Shown here: positions 26,171 to 39,044 of the stretch, one piece after another
Layout: every line of letters begins with the position of its first letter
Numbering within the stretch: position 1 is the first letter of the stretch
Origin: Phallusia fumigata
Taxonomy: Eukaryota; Chordata; Ascidiacea; Phlebobranchia; Ascidiidae
Direction of reading: 5' to 3'
Length of the DNA: 64,000 nucleotides
Assembly (NCBI GenBank): GCA_008931825.1
Contig: QXVZ01023530.1
Span: 1 to 64,000, forward strand
Position numbers and translations under genes: made by a program
Notes under the pieces: generated by a model
The model's input: only the letters and a program-made list of their open reading frames with translations
Told to the model about the DNA's origin: nothing
Databases searched by the model: none

Positions 26171-29100
26171 ATGAATTACGTCATAGTCCTACTTATGTTT
26201 ATGACATCACAAAACGGAGTTCAAGGTAAAGTTTGCGTGTTTTGTGTTTACTGACAATTAAATTCATAAAGTTAAACCAAAATTTTCCTGCTGTTCAATT
26301 GTGATGTCACAAGAATGCGAACATTCCAGATTAGTCCAGTTATCTTGCAGGAGGTCTCAGACATTTCAATAGCACACCAGAAGTTGAAGGAGTGGCAACC
26401 ACAAACTTAATAACACGTTGAAGTGTAATACGTCACATTATGCCTGGAACTTAAATATCCGTTCTGCACAAAACGCAAATATCGTTTTCCTCGCAAATTA
26501 ATGTGCGATATTAAAACTATTTTGATTAAAAGGTTTGATATTATCAATTAAAAAATAAAGAAAATGACTCCCGCGGCTCACGTGGTTAATAGAATAGTTT
26601 GAAGATGTTTACAAACTAAACTTTTTAGGATTACTGAACAACATTCTCAACCTTCCCGACCCATCCACCTTTGGGACGTCACAATCAACAACTTCGCAAG
26701 ATTTCGCGTGGACGGACAAAGTCATCAATCATCCTCTTTATCATGTCACAATATGCCTTTGGATAAAGTCGACGGATCTTACAAAAACCGGGACAATATT
26801 TTCCTACATGACGACGCATGGAAAACACGAGCTCTCATTGGTCGGATTAAAAAATTCGAACACAACCAATTATGACGTATATTTGGCGGTAAAAGGTCGA
26901 AGGTCATCACAGCCGATCAACTTACGAGTAGATGACGTCATATGGCATTACGTATGTGTGACGTGGAGGTGGTTCGGTTTGTGGTCGGTTTATATGGACG
27001 GAGAGATGATTGACAGCGGCGGGGACTTAAAGGTAAGATGACAACATTTGTAAATTACTCAGATTGCCTGTGATCGGGTTACGAGGAGGATACAACATAT
27101 TTACAACGTATCAGGTGCTTTCCAACGACTCTGTCAATGTTTGGATATTTTCCATCGCAAACTGATCTGTTAAAGAAATTTAGGAAGTAAACCATAAAAT
27201 TTTTTTACCCCTGTATGCGATCTTCAGCAGTGACGTCAGTAAAACCGACAATTGTAAATGACGTCATCGGCGTGGGAAACATGTCATTATCTTTACAAGT
27301 TCAAGTACGACGACTTTACATAATTACAAGCGGTCACACCGGTGTCACGCGGTTTGATTCGAATTCATGCTTGTTTCGCAGAGTTCGGAACCTATACAAC
27401 ACAACGGGAACATGTATGTCGGTTCGTCGGGTCCGGATACGACTCAGGAATTTTCCACTTTTACGGGAAAAATAACCGGGTTGAGTATTTGGGGGGAAAT
27501 CTTGTCGAAGCGACAAATTCGCGCGGCTGGAAACTGCACAGATTTTCAAAACCGTCAAACCCGGGGGATTTCCCTGGACAACCCCCCACTGATGGGGCCG
27601 GGAGAGAAACAAGAAGCGATTGCCATTTACGATTGGAATCCAACCGCGATTTCCACTAGGTGGCCGGCGAGTTTCCACAAGAACGAAGATCTTTGCGGTA
27701 AAAGTTAATCTGCACTAGAAGTTTTGGTAACGTCGGGTTGGTCGCTATCTTATTTTGTTTCCGTTTTGGTTTAAATCGTCACGTGACAGTTGTTATTGAC
27801 GACACAACGGTTCCGCGAAAGTCCAGGGTCGCAAATTTAAACACAACCAAAGTTTGTATGTTGGTGCAAATGCAAATTTGCTAAATACGTCACTATTCTT
27901 ATTTTAGGTGTCGATATCACGGTTGAATGCGCACACAATCACATGGTTATATCCGTCGACGCGTCACGACCTACGTCATACAACATACGTCAGCAGGACC
28001 TTCATTTAAATGAGGGAGGCTGTACACCGACCGCTAGAGGGCGCACTGGAGGTCGTTATGTTTTTGACGTCACAGATCTTAATTCATGCGGAACTAAACG
28101 AACGGTGAGTTAATTCCAGAACAAAACTTTATTTGTTACGTAACAAACGTGGGTGGAAACGAGAACGAAGCGGGTTGATGGAACGAGCTTCGTGCAGTCA
28201 AGTGTGGCAAACCAGTAGGGGAATCACCCTTTGTAAGTTTTTGGGATTTCTATGGTAACAACTTGAAACTTTACAGGTCACAGATCGAGAGGTCATTTAC
28301 CACAACAGAGTAAGCAATACACCCACATCGGTTCAAGTTGTTTTCTTCAACTTTTTGTATTCAGCTGCAGTCCGATGTCATTTCCCTATTGACCTCACAG
28401 TCAGCACACAGCTTGTTCCACCTGATAACAATGAGGCTACGTAAGCAAAGTTTGAAACACAGTGAAACTAAAACTTTTCCGAACTTTTTTTGGTTGTTTA
28501 ATTTTGTGCGTATTTTTTGCCCAATCACCAAATCACACAAATCTTTACAGATCACGAACAGTTATTCGGAACCCGAAGACGAACAAAGAAGATATCGAAG
28601 CGATCGTACTTCTGTTTCGCGACAATTCGTTTTCGGAAGCTCTCACTGAAAACCCGCGACTTTCACCAACAGACAATCTTTATGTTGGTCTTCTACTGCA
28701 GGTTAGATTTAGTGTTAAAGGTTTCAACCCACACAGACAGGTCAAAGGTCAAAATTGTTTTGATGAGCAAAGTTACAACCGGCGCAGTGAACCGTGAAAT
28801 TCCTGTTCAGATTGACAGGGGAGCGGCGACGTAGCGCTAATCGGATTTAACTTGTCCAAGTGGCCTCAATGTAAACAAATCCATCTCTCAATTCTCCTTT
28901 TACGGCCTAATCTAAGTGTGACGTCATACACGACTAACAAGCGATTAAATGAATTCATATGAAGTCGGGTTTGTGAAATCGTTACCAGTTAAATCTCCAG
29001 TTGCAAGTGGCATTAAACCGAATCAGAGTCGGCCTTTTAACTCACAAATCTTCTTAAGTTTTCCACGGAATTAGATTTCCCTGACCTACCGACTGACATT

Positions 29101-30940
29101 TCAAATTTGGACTTTGATTAAAGTTTAACTGTTTTGTTTTTGTTGAAATGTTTGAAACTAACTGACCTGGAATTATTTGCAAGTTTAATTATTATCTTCT
29201 CGACTGTTCTGTTACCAGTAAAAGACAGTTTATGTAAAATCACAAAATTTATTTTATTGAGTCCTTCAACTTTCGCACGTCGGATAAAAACAATTGTTTA
29301 TTGTGTAAATTTTCATATGACACAAACTTACATAATTTTCCCACAATCACGTCTGTAATTAATGTTTGGCCTAAATAAACCGACACGCAATCATGCAACA
29401 TTTCGTTGCAAAACAAATAACTGCCGCACTACGGCGTCCGACTGGTGTCGCCATAATGTCGGTGGCAAAGTTATTTTCTGATGATTCAAAATTCACAAGA
29501 TTATGCATCGACTAATGCATGACTTTTTTTAAAACAATTTACGTTAAAAATTGTGGATTGGCGCTCTCATCAAGTTGTCAGCTCACATTGATGACGTAAC
29601 AAATGTTTCAGGAAAACAACAAGGTCAAAGATGTTGACCCCGTCCCCACTGACGTAACTGATGACGTGAATGTTGTGGTGGATGAGTGCTTCGTTAGGTC
29701 GATTCGGCAGAGGAGGAAAGTTATATCGGATCAGGGGTAACTTTGCTTCAACTGCTGAATATTGTTTCGCTGATATCATCCACCAAACCGTATGTTGTTT
29801 TAAAGCAAACTTTAACTGGTAGCATAGTTTCACACATTTTACGTTAGTTTGGTCACACTTCACTTCACAAAGCTCGTTGACAAACCGTTAAAACCTCGCA
29901 ACGCTGACGCGATAACTTCCGTTTCAGTTGTTGGTCGGCTGCTCCGGATATTTCTGTGTTGGAGAACGGTCGTCGATCTCAGGCAAGATACAAACTCCCA
30001 TCCAGGTCGCTCTCGTTCACCAACGGACCAGTGTTCCTGCAATGCAAACTCCACCCCTGTGTGGGAAGCTCATGCGCGCCATCGTGTGGATCAACACCCA
30101 ACAGGTAAAGTGCCGCTAGGTGGATTTTAAACTTGTACACCTAGTTATAAACCGAGATGTGTTTAGGCCACAACTTCCCCCACAACGCCGCGGGTCGCGA
30201 TCAAAAAGAGAAGGTAACAATGTGTTTATGACGTAATAGTGAAAGTGACGTAAATGCAGAGGTTACCCAATAGAAATAAAAGTTTGAAACATCATTATTT
30301 TTTCTCAGTGACTGAAACAGACAACCCAGAACCGGAGTATTATGACATCACAATCGGACCTTTGTATGCGGAAGGGTTTTGGAACGGAGGGATTGAGAAA
30401 GGACAACTGCTTGGTAAGTTTCGCATGAATACACACAGTTACCCCATTTACCAGCGGTTTTATGTGTTATATTTGTCCAAACCACAATATTAACTGGCAA
30501 ACCTTTTGTCGGCAACAGAATTACGTCACAATGAGCCAGTTTATCGGAGTCCGCTGTTCCTGGCAACGGTTTCGGCTCTTTGTCTCGTCACAGCAGTTTG
30601 CCTGGGACTCATTATCGCCATCATACGGAAGAAACGAAGATCATCGTCACGCAACTATGACGTCACAGTTCCCGTACAGATCACGCGTCATCGACGACGC
30701 AAAAGCAATGACCCTTCTGTGACGTCACTGTCATCAGAACAATCTACCTCTATGACGTCAGAAGACAGTTTTACGCGCGAAGCTCGAGAATTGTACGGTA
30801 GTAGTTTGCCGTCGATATTTACAATAACGCGAGCAAACAGTGACGTAACAACACACAGTGTGACGTCATTGCACAGTGTAACGTCACTAGGAAGTCAGCT
30901 CTCATTGGATTCGATGAAATTTTCCGCCTCTTGCCATTAG
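26171..30940 (+). CDS. Type I membrane protein with pentraxin-like and ZP domains
   Basis: Eleven exons: 26171-26225, 26629-27032, 27382-27697, 27908-28104, 28277-28440, 28551-28701, 29612-29736, 29928-30104, 30167-30213, 30309-30413, 30519-30940. All phases agree, giving 720 residues. Exon 1 is a signal peptide (MNYVIVLLMFMTSQNGVQG). Exons 2-3 form a pentraxin/LamG-like fold with paired cysteines in TICLWIKS and WHYVCVTWR, then SVYMDGE and GKITGLSIWGEIL. Exons 4-8 form a zona pellucida module: VECAHNHMVISV, LNSCGTKR, VRCHFPIDL, NLYVGLLL, DECFVRS, then LQCKLHPC and SSCAPSC. Exon 9 ends with RSKR, a furin-type site where ZP proteins are usually cleaved before polymerising. Exon 11 has a TM helix (PLFLATVSALCLVTAVCLGL) followed by a basic stop-transfer KKRR and a Ser/Thr-rich tail. 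Likely an extracellular-matrix or egg-coat type ZP protein or an adhesion receptor. The domain calls are firm; the role is inference. Confidence 0.9.
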
Positions 30941-31191
30941 TTTTGTTGTTTACCACCGTCCTGTGCCAGTGCGAGCTGTAATGTTTTAGAATAATTTTTG
31001 ATTGTTTTCCCCATGTGACGTAATAATGATCTGTTGTGTCGTTACAGGCGCTCGGTTTATTACTGTCGAGAGTTGAACAAACGCGCGCATTTATATTTAG
31101 AACTTTTCATTCGAGTTCCTTGTTTTGTTTCGATTTTTCGCATCTCATTGTTTCCAGTGTACCAAGTTTTACGCGATAAAATTTCGTGCCA

Positions 31192-31197
31192 AATAAA
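31192..31197 (+). promoter_or_regulatory. Candidate polyadenylation signal of the pentraxin-ZP gene
   Basis: AATAAA about 250 bases after the TAG stop at 30940. It fits a modest 3' UTR. Confidence 0.5.
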
Positions 31198-31215
31198 AGA
31201 AAATTTGTAACCTAA

Positions 31216-32211
31216 TATTTTCGGTAATACCCAAGTTATAAGCCAAATTTTTTAGTGGGTATTGCGATTTCTATTTTTATGAAAAACAAACTTTGATACG
31301 CAGTGTGCACATCACATTTTTTGACACGCAGTGTTGATCACTCTTTTGTTGCAAGAATTCCTGCTGCGATGTTCGACACAAGGAGACAGTAGAAGCTTCT
31401 TCACTTCGACAAGAATCTTTGTGTTGGGATAAATAATCGAATCTGTCGGAAACCTGAAACCAAACTGGGTGAGCGTAAGTTACTTCTCGGGTTAATGTTT
31501 AATTGTGTTTGGAGCAGCTATAATGACTAGCCGCACTATTAAGCTTTATCGAGTCGAGCAGCGAGGCAAACAGTTTTGATTTCATGTTTGTGTGCAGCAC
31601 CTCAGTGCTATAGGTTTAGTACGCGAGGTGTTATCAACGTACGACATATCTATCTGTTCAATCGCAAAGATTGGGTTTAAATGCAAACTTTTTAGCTTTG
31701 TAGAATGAAAAGTAAAAGGGAAAGTCCGTTTTCCATTGTCAGTAAATGTTTAAATGTGTGGTTCTGGTCATCAAAGGTTGGATTACTAAATTTGCTTCAT
31801 ATGAAATGTACTGGCATGTAAGCCAGCAGTGTATTTGATCAGAATTGTTTTGTTGAAAGGTGACATTGTAGTGATGTTTACACTAAAGTAATTCGAACCC
31901 GGGTCTCTCATGTGGAGGAATGTTTGCTCGGAGGTTTGCTTCGAACTCAACACGGGAATTGTAAAATGCATTTTATTACCGCCTGGCGTAAGAGGGCTGC
32001 CTTTCTGTGTGGTTAATCTTTTACGACCGCTCGAAAACCATCAGCTTATATCACAATCTATTGTAGCTGGTTTAAAACACAAATAAACATTTGATAAGTG
32101 TTTCTACTTTTTGTTACATAATATAAATGTAGCTTTGCGTTCTTTCTAAAAAGTTTAAATTAACTTTTCACATCATAAGGAGGTTAACTAAATTTTCTTC
32201 AATATTTAATC
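31216..32211. other. Intergenic, pentraxin-ZP gene to LRRC51
   Basis: No coding region is supported. A GGTTCGAATTA motif on the minus strand near 31890-31900 resembles a Pol III B box, but no matching A box or cloverleaf was found. The right end would hold the LRRC51 leader. Confidence 0.45.
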
Positions 32212-34626
32212 ATGGAGGCTGATAAGTATAATCATTATGAAGTTGAGAGCGTTACATCGAAGCGGTAAGTTTATCAGGAAATAACAAACTCATTAATTTA
32301 ACTAACACACGAAATTCGGCAACACGGAAATTGGTTTTGTTGATTCTAAGGCTTAACGTTGAGTTTCAAGCTTAAGCGAATCTAATTGTCAATAAGTTAA
32401 ATATTATAACCAAAAGGTAAATATTATAGTCGCACTTCACACAACGAATGGCGAATTGGTTAAAAGGTTTTAGCGTTAGCTTGCTGCTGATTCGTTGAAT
32501 ACCAAGGTTTTAATGTCAAATACACAGTAGGTATTCGGGCAAAAATGTAAATATGTGATTTGATCCTCCTGTTCACAGCAGTTTAACGCTGGCAGCGACG
32601 TCCCAATATAAACCCATTGTAATTCAACACAATCCATTCAAATCGTTTACAAACTAAATAACCAACTTCGCAGCCACAGCATCGGGGAAATGCTCGCAGC
32701 CATGCAGCCGGAATGTAACGGTGACGTAGAGAAGTTTGGACCCCCTGTTGACTTCTCGTTTAGAGATGCCCGCAAGATGTCAGGTCAGAGCTGTGTTTTT
32801 TATCTGTTCGATAGGTGGCGCTGGGGCGCTTTTAGCGGAAAATTTTAAGAGCTTTTACTCCGAAAACCACCAGGCAAGCTGCTATTGGTCACTGGGTGAT
32901 ATGCTTAGTTACGATTTGTAAGCAAATGTAAAAAAAAGTTTTTAAGAATTTTAATCCCAAGTGTAGAGGAGACGTTTGAAATTTACTCTGACCCTGGCGC
33001 TGTGTCATGTTTGTATAGTTTTGTTTCAAATACAAGACGAGATTCGCGTATGAACGAAACCATGACGAAGTGAAACATTGTTACAGATTTCACGAAAGCA
33101 ACACCACGACAGGGCGTCCATTCTTACGTCACAATCCCTGTGACCCTCCCAAGCATTGAACCCGCTCCTAGTGTGACACCTAACGGAGAGACAAAGCAAG
33201 CAGCTGATGACGACACTAAAACAAAACACGTCAAGTATTCCAGGTTTGCTGGACCGGATAACAATTAGGGCCGTTGTTATAAACACACTGGTTAGTGAGG
33301 TTAAAACTGGTATGGATTAAAATCGTCTGATTTTTGTGTACCTGTCTTGAAACAAAAGTTAATTAGCAACGTTACTAAATACTTCTGCGGTTGAGTGTAT
33401 GTAAAGAAACAGCAAACAACCGGCGAACGGACGCATCATGAAAATGTGGGCGTTGGGAGATAATCTTAGTGTTTATGTAGCATTCGTCTTTGTATTTTTA
33501 TCCATTTCAACTAGTTGACTATAGTTGACTAATACCACAAAGGTATTTTACTTGAAGCAAGGCGATAAGATTCAGCAACAATTCGATTTCATCATTTGAC
33601 GGTTTTGGCACAACCCTGCAAGCTGTCCTGCAATCGACTGAAACACTCGAGTGGCTTGATATCTCCTTTAACGATTTAACAAAAATCAGCGAGGTAACTG
33701 CAATGTGGGTGATTTATCAGTGAGCAGCCGAGTGACTCTCTTGTTTTCATGCGCAAAGTGTAAAGCGGGTTATTGAACTAGCTTCGCGCGGCCAAAATGA
33801 TTTCGTGCAGATAATTTTAGCAATCATTAAGGAAAAACATTACAGTATAAAGTAATTTACAAAAAAACTTGTGGATCAGATTCTGTTTTAAATCAGCTCT
33901 AGCAGACAGTTCACGACACAAAGCTGAAAAAAATATTATACCACAAAATTTACAGTATATTAAAACACAAACAATTTCTTTTCCGGTAGGCAATCTTGGA
34001 GCTGAGCAATCTCAAAGTGCTTTATCTCCATGCCAACGTGATTGATGACATCAAACAAGTCGACAAACTAGCCGGTCTGCCGAATCTCAAAACTTTGACT
34101 CTTCATGGAAACATCATTGACGGGGTTAAAGGCTACAGGTAAATAAAATTATGTTTGTTCCGTCGGTTAGTTTGCGAGTTTTGTTTCTTTGAGTTGGATA
34201 ATGATATAATTATTTTCAGTAATTTCAGAACAAACAACCTATTTAGCACCGCTAGACGTCGACAAAGAGATACACCCTAACTGTTTCTATGTTTACAGAA
34301 GTGATTTAAGGATTCTGTCACACTACTTTTGACCATACTAAACTTCTGTGTTGTCCCACCTCGTTTCATTTTAATCTGCCACAGAACAAGGCAACTTCAC
34401 AGACACTGGTCACGGAGCATGCAGTCTAAACCACCGTTTGTATTTTGCAAAATACTTCTAAACTTCGTTAATGTTTAGGCAGTATGTGGTGACGGAAATC
34501 CCGCACTTGCAGTATTTCGACTTCAGCCGGATCACGAAAGCCGACAGGGACAAAGCTGTCACTTGGAGACAACTTAAGATCATCGGACATCACAAGAAAA
34601 AAAAGAAGTCAGAGAAAAAAGAATAA
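32212..34626 (+). CDS. LRRC51: Leucine-rich repeat-containing protein 51
   Basis: Six exons: 32212-32264, 32674-32783, 33087-33243, 33570-33693, 33990-34138, 34479-34626, all in phase, 246 residues (human about 192). The start MEADKYNHYEVES is followed by PPVDFSFRDARKM, matching the PLDYSFRS region of LRRC51. The LRR core reads LEWLDISFNDLTKI, LKVLYLHANVIDDI, LKTLTLHGNIIDG, then the cap GYRQYVVTEIPHLQYFDFSRITKADRDKA. The C-terminus is a run of lysines (GHHKKKKKSEKKE). In vertebrates LRRC51 is part of the LRTOMT locus and the protein is associated with ciliated tissues; its biochemical role is not established. The insert encoded by 33087-33243 is poorly conserved and accounts for the extra length. 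The acceptor before 33570 has a weak pyrimidine tract. The gene is convergent with PSMA6, 324 bases between stops. Confidence 0.9.
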
Positions 34627-34815
34627 TTTCTTCAGGAAAACTTTTCGTATACACTTCTGTTGAGTTCACATCCAAAAAAACTTTAGTTTGTGTTTGTATT
34701 TGCAGTTGATAATTATGCACTTTTTGTTTCATTCCTTACGCTACAAACAAGCAAAACATGAAAACGTTTGTGTGAGTGACGAAACATGTTGTTAAAAATT
34801 CTTGCACTTTCTATG

Positions 34816-34821
34816 TTTATT
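34816..34821 (-). promoter_or_regulatory. Candidate polyadenylation signal of PSMA6
   Basis: AATAAA on the minus strand, about 130 bases past the PSMA6 stop and still short of the LRRC51 stop on the other strand. Confidence 0.45.
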
Positions 34822-34950
34822 ATCATTGTAAAATGCTTTTTGTTTTACAAAAAAACAAAATACAAATTTGTCGTTTAACCAAGCTTCAATTTTGTTTCAA
34901 CACAAATCACAACTGTGGTTCCTTTTGGTCAAAGGTAAACCGAAAACATT

Positions 34951-36097
34951 TTAGTCCTTCTCAGCTAAAATTGTGAGATAAGCATCCACCTCTTCCTCTG
35001 AGAGCACACGGAAGCAAGGATTCTCCCGAGTTACCACGGCAACCTCCAGCTCTGATGGTTTGAAATCAGCCGACAAGATGTGAGTAAGGCACGACAGAGC
35101 GACATCGACTGTCTTCTCAACATCCCATGCCGAATCCTTCTTCTTCTTGACTTTTTTCTCCAGAAATGTATTGGCTTCAGTCTGCTTCACTCCGGCACTG
35201 GTCGCTCTGAAGCCACAGTAGTAACCTGAAAATAAAATTGTTTGTAAGTTTTGTGACAAGTCTTACCATTTTTTGATCAATGCATTAAATATGGTACATG
35301 CATGTAAACAATGAAGCGTTAAATGATTTTTAATACTCTACAAGGGTCATTAACTGTATTTGGGCAAACAAAGGCCAAATATTACAACTTACAACAAAGC
35401 GACAATAGGTTCTACACCGTTACATTGTATGTCCTTTTGGTTGCAGATTAGTGTTCATCGGGTGAATAAACTATTTTTTATTAACACAACAAACTTGACA
35501 GAACTTACCTGCAGGGTCACACTTATACAACATTGGTTTGTTGTATTCTTCATCCCAACCAATCATGATCATGCAACAACCCTTCGGCCGCATTTCAGCA
35601 TTCTGAGTGTAAACCTAAAGCAAAATACAGAATTTAGAAATCAAATCTTTAAAAGAAGATAGCACACCGAAAGTTTACTGTGCAACAGAATTATGCAAGT
35701 TATTTAAGGTGATACTTAAAGGACAAACCTGTGAGATATCGGCCATTCTTTTACACAAACTGTCAACAGGTATTTCATATCCATATTTGTATTTCCAGTT
35801 TATAGCTTCATGCCTTGCACGAAGAACTTGTGATCTGCTATCTGCTGTCATTCCGGTCATTACACAACCAATACTCGGTGTCAGTTGAAACATATGAGTG
35901 ATTGTAGAAATATCCATGAGTTTATCTGGAACTTTGCGCTGAGTCATAATGACAGCACAGTCATCTCCTCTGACACCCACGGAAGTTAATCCGGCTTGAT
36001 TTATTGCTTTAAATGCATATTCAACTTGATAGAGTCGCCCTTCTGGTGAGAAAATGGTTATGTGGTGATCGAATCCAGCACTGCTTCCACGAGACAT
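34951..36097 (-). CDS. PSMA6: Proteasome subunit alpha type-6
   Basis: Three exons on the minus strand: 36097-35729, 35614-35509, 35225-34951. They give 249 residues (human 246) with matching phases. The start [20 protein letters not shown] is the invariant alpha-subunit N-terminus: the [10 protein letters not shown] helix follows, then [25 protein letters not shown] and [23 protein letters not shown]. Exon 2 gives [16 protein letters not shown], and exon 3 gives [18 protein letters not shown] and [10 protein letters not shown]. It forms the alpha ring of the 20S core and gates substrate entry; alpha subunits carry no catalytic threonine. The upstream in-frame ATG at 36109 would add MNDT, but MSRGSS is the conserved start. 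Near-complete identity to the family leaves little doubt. Confidence 0.98.
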
Positions 36098-37197
36098 TGT
36101 GTCATTCAAATATCACAACAAAGCTTCAACCAATAACCTGAAGGAGTAAACAAACTTAAACTTGCATATAAATGTGACAAGCATAATAAAGTGAGATTGT
36201 TAGCCGTTTTCATGACCAACATAAACCAAGTGTGTTGGTCAAAATTTTTGCTTTTTGTCAATGTGCCTAATTCTAAGCTTTAAATGCCTAAAACAATTTA
36301 AATACTTAAGTAAATACAATTACGTTCACAGGCGTGCTTTACCACTAGAATAAAATCCAACAATTATTTAGTGGTTTTATAGACATAACTTAAAGCAACA
36401 GTAATCAGAAACAGGGTTGCAAGGTAATCCAAGCAGAAATCGGACAGTATTTGTATAAAATCGAACAATTTAGGACAAAAACAAAACACGAAACCGCTTA
36501 AACACAGTCGATTAACTTCTTTAAGCATTTAATTCATCCAATATCTTTAATGAAGTCGGTGAGGGGTAGCGGATGGGTGCACATGCTAAAAACACAACTA
36601 GTCCTAAAACATAGCCCATTGTTCGGAACACATGCATTGTAACTATATAATAAACTGCCTAAACCAATATTTATTATTCATGCAAAATCCAACGAATTAT
36701 CGACAATGATTGGCAACCGCTGGCATCTTTCAGCAAACAGCATGTAAAAATTGCAAGAAAATGCTGCAACCTTCATAAAAGCAGCAAAAAACAATAATTC
36801 AGCCAATACGTAAAAATCGGACATATTAGGATAAAAAACAAAGTGTTTAACGATTTGTTAGGTGTTGGACACAGCAAGTTTACACTTTTTTACAAACCTT
36901 ATTTTGAGTTTCACTTGCGCACAGTCATGGCAAAAATATATAGGATGCGGGAACGGTAAAAACCAGTTCTGTTTTATTTGCCTAAAAAGCAATAAATACT
37001 AAAAACAATAAAATACCGAATTAATACTCGTTTAATAAATATATTACTGTTTAGTTTGTTCTCTAGGAAATAAGTTTGTTAGTTTGATTCATTACATGGA
37101 AAACGTATTAAATACCACCTCTCATCTTACATAATACGACAAATTTACAAGGTAAATAGAGCACACCAAAACAAGGCTGGTAATGATTACGGTGGTA
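36098..37197. other. Upstream region of PSMA6
   Basis: AT-rich, no supported gene. It should contain the PSMA6 promoter (minus strand). No TATA box stands out at a convincing distance from the start, as is common for housekeeping genes. Confidence 0.4.
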
Positions 37198-38891
37198 AAT
37201 AAGGTTAAAATGAACTGTGCAGCTTGCCCAGGCATATGTTGTGTATTTAATTAGCACAGTGTTGCAGATTACAAAAAAAAATTGATTTTTGCAGATGGTT
37301 AGTTGCGGTAATCGAGTGGTGCCATTTGTGCAGTAGTTTTTGTTACACTGCCTTAAAAACGCAATGCTAACGTTCAACCATGCTGAAAATGCTCGAATTC
37401 AATTTATTGCAATGCAAAATTAAGTCGAAAGGGAAAAAACAAGTTTCGTATTTATAATTAAACCTAGTTTTTTTTCAGAAAATTTGAAACGTGCAACAAT
37501 GCAGCTGACTTATTTGCAAACTCATACTTGGAATTTAATTTAAAGGTTATTTTTCGTAATTACTGTTGAGCGCTTGTACGTCAGAAAAACGACTTGACTT
37601 GTAATTGTCTGTCGCAAAGAGTTTTTAATTTGAGTGAAATTACTGTCTAGCCGACCAACGCAGTCGATACCGTATATTTGGGTCCTGAGATTACGTGGTA
37701 TTGTAACCGATTATATAACGATCAAAGACGTTTACGTTGGAACGCAAAAAGTTGTGGATATTTTGCGAATGGCAGCTGCGGGAAGTTGATAACGATCTCA
37801 CGTTTCGAAAAGCGATGTTTGTTGTAAATTTCCCATCACGATTTTTCCACTTTTCAATCACATTTTCATTTTCCAAACGTAAATGGCGGCAACCAAATCT
37901 CATAACAAGTAAAGTAGGAATATATTTATGTGTTTTTTCCCGTGCCACAAATCTTTGTTTGTGATTTTTGTGAATTTCGTTGAAAATCTGGTAAATTTAT
38001 GCACAGCTGACTATTTATTGTTAACTTTTCTGCTGCAGCGCCATGAAAAACTCTGACAAAACGATTTTCGGGCAACAGCTTTATGTTTTATTCTTGGAAC
38101 AATTTGCCCCACGTTGAAACGTCACAGATACTTAACAATGTCACGCNAATAAGGTTAAAATGAACTGTGCAGCTTGCCCAGGCATATGTTCTGTATTTAA
38201 TTAGCACAGTGTTGCAGATTACAAAAAAATTTTGATCATTTTTGCAGATGGTTAGTTGCGGTAATCGAGTGGTGCCATTTGTGCAGTAGTTTTTGTTACA
38301 CTGCCTTAAAAACGCAATGCTAACGCACAACCATTCTGAAAATGCTCGAATTCAATTTATTGCAATGCAAAATTAAATCGAAAGGGAAAAAACAAGTTTC
38401 GTATTTATAATTAAACCTAGTTTTTTTCAGAAAATTTGAAACGTGCAATAATGCAGCTTATTTGCAAACTCATACTTGGAATTTAATTTAAAGGTTATTT
38501 TTCGTAATTACTGTTGAGCGCTTATACGCCAGAAAAACGACTTGACTTGTAATTGTCTGTCGCAAAGAGTTTTTAATTTGAGTGAAATTACCGTCTAGCC
38601 GACCAACGCAGTCGTATATTTGGGTCCTGAGATTACGTGGTATTGTAACCGATTATATAACGATCAAAGACGTTTACGTTGGAACGCAAAAAGTTGTGCA
38701 TATTTTGCGAATGGCAGCTGCGGGAAGTTGATAACGATGTCACGTTTCGAAAAGCGATGTTTGTTGTAAATTTCCCATCACGATTTTTCCACTTTTCGAT
38801 CACATTTTCATTTTCCAAACGTAACTGGCGGCAACCAAATCTCATAACAAGTAGTAGGAAATATATTTATGTGTTTTTTCCCGTGCCACAA
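37198..38891. repeat. 750-bp duplicated segment across a contig join
   Basis: 37198-37950 and 38148-38891 are near-identical with scattered substitutions and small indels. A single N at 38147 precedes the second copy and another at 38892 ends it, so the second copy is a whole short contig placed after its own match. It is most simply the other allele, not a genomic duplication. The content is noncoding as far as can be seen. Confidence 0.85.
37951..38147. other. Unique segment before a contig join
   Basis: About 200 bases of sequence that continues the left copy and stops at a single N. No gene was seen. Confidence 0.4.
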
Positions 38892-38892
38892 N
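38892..38892. other. Single-N join just before the CCP-somatomedin B gene
   Basis: Only 152 bases separate this N from the first CCP exon at 39045, and no signal-peptide exon is found in them. The 5' end of that gene is therefore probably in the missing sequence. Confidence 0.8.
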
Positions 38893-39044
38893 CATAGCAT
38901 AAATGTTTTAAGCCCATGGGTGTTTGTAAACTTCCAACAAAAAGCTAGATTGGCGCAAAAATGTGTATTAATAATACGGATTATCCCCATTATGAGCAAT
39001 GAAATTTTCAAAATGTTAGGTTTTTGATTAATTTATCATTGCAG

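Noticed and set aside
27215-27475. Plus-strand frame overlapping the second pentraxin exon
   Set aside because: The phase-consistent exon 27382-27697 in another frame continues the pentraxin fold; this frame does not.
28310-28364. Possible short intron in the ZP domain (GTAAGC to TTCAG)
   Set aside because: Reading straight through keeps the frame and gives the expected ZP sequence up to VRCHFPIDL; splicing it out shifts to the wrong frame.
31885-31910. Minus-strand GGTTCGAATTA resembling a Pol III B box or tRNA T arm
   Set aside because: No A box at the right distance and no foldable cloverleaf could be made.
32440-32525. Possible tRNA-derived SINE in the first LRRC51 intron (GGCGAATTGGTTAAAAGG)
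   Set aside because: The A box is only approximate and the B box is too degenerate; no tail or target-site duplication was seen.
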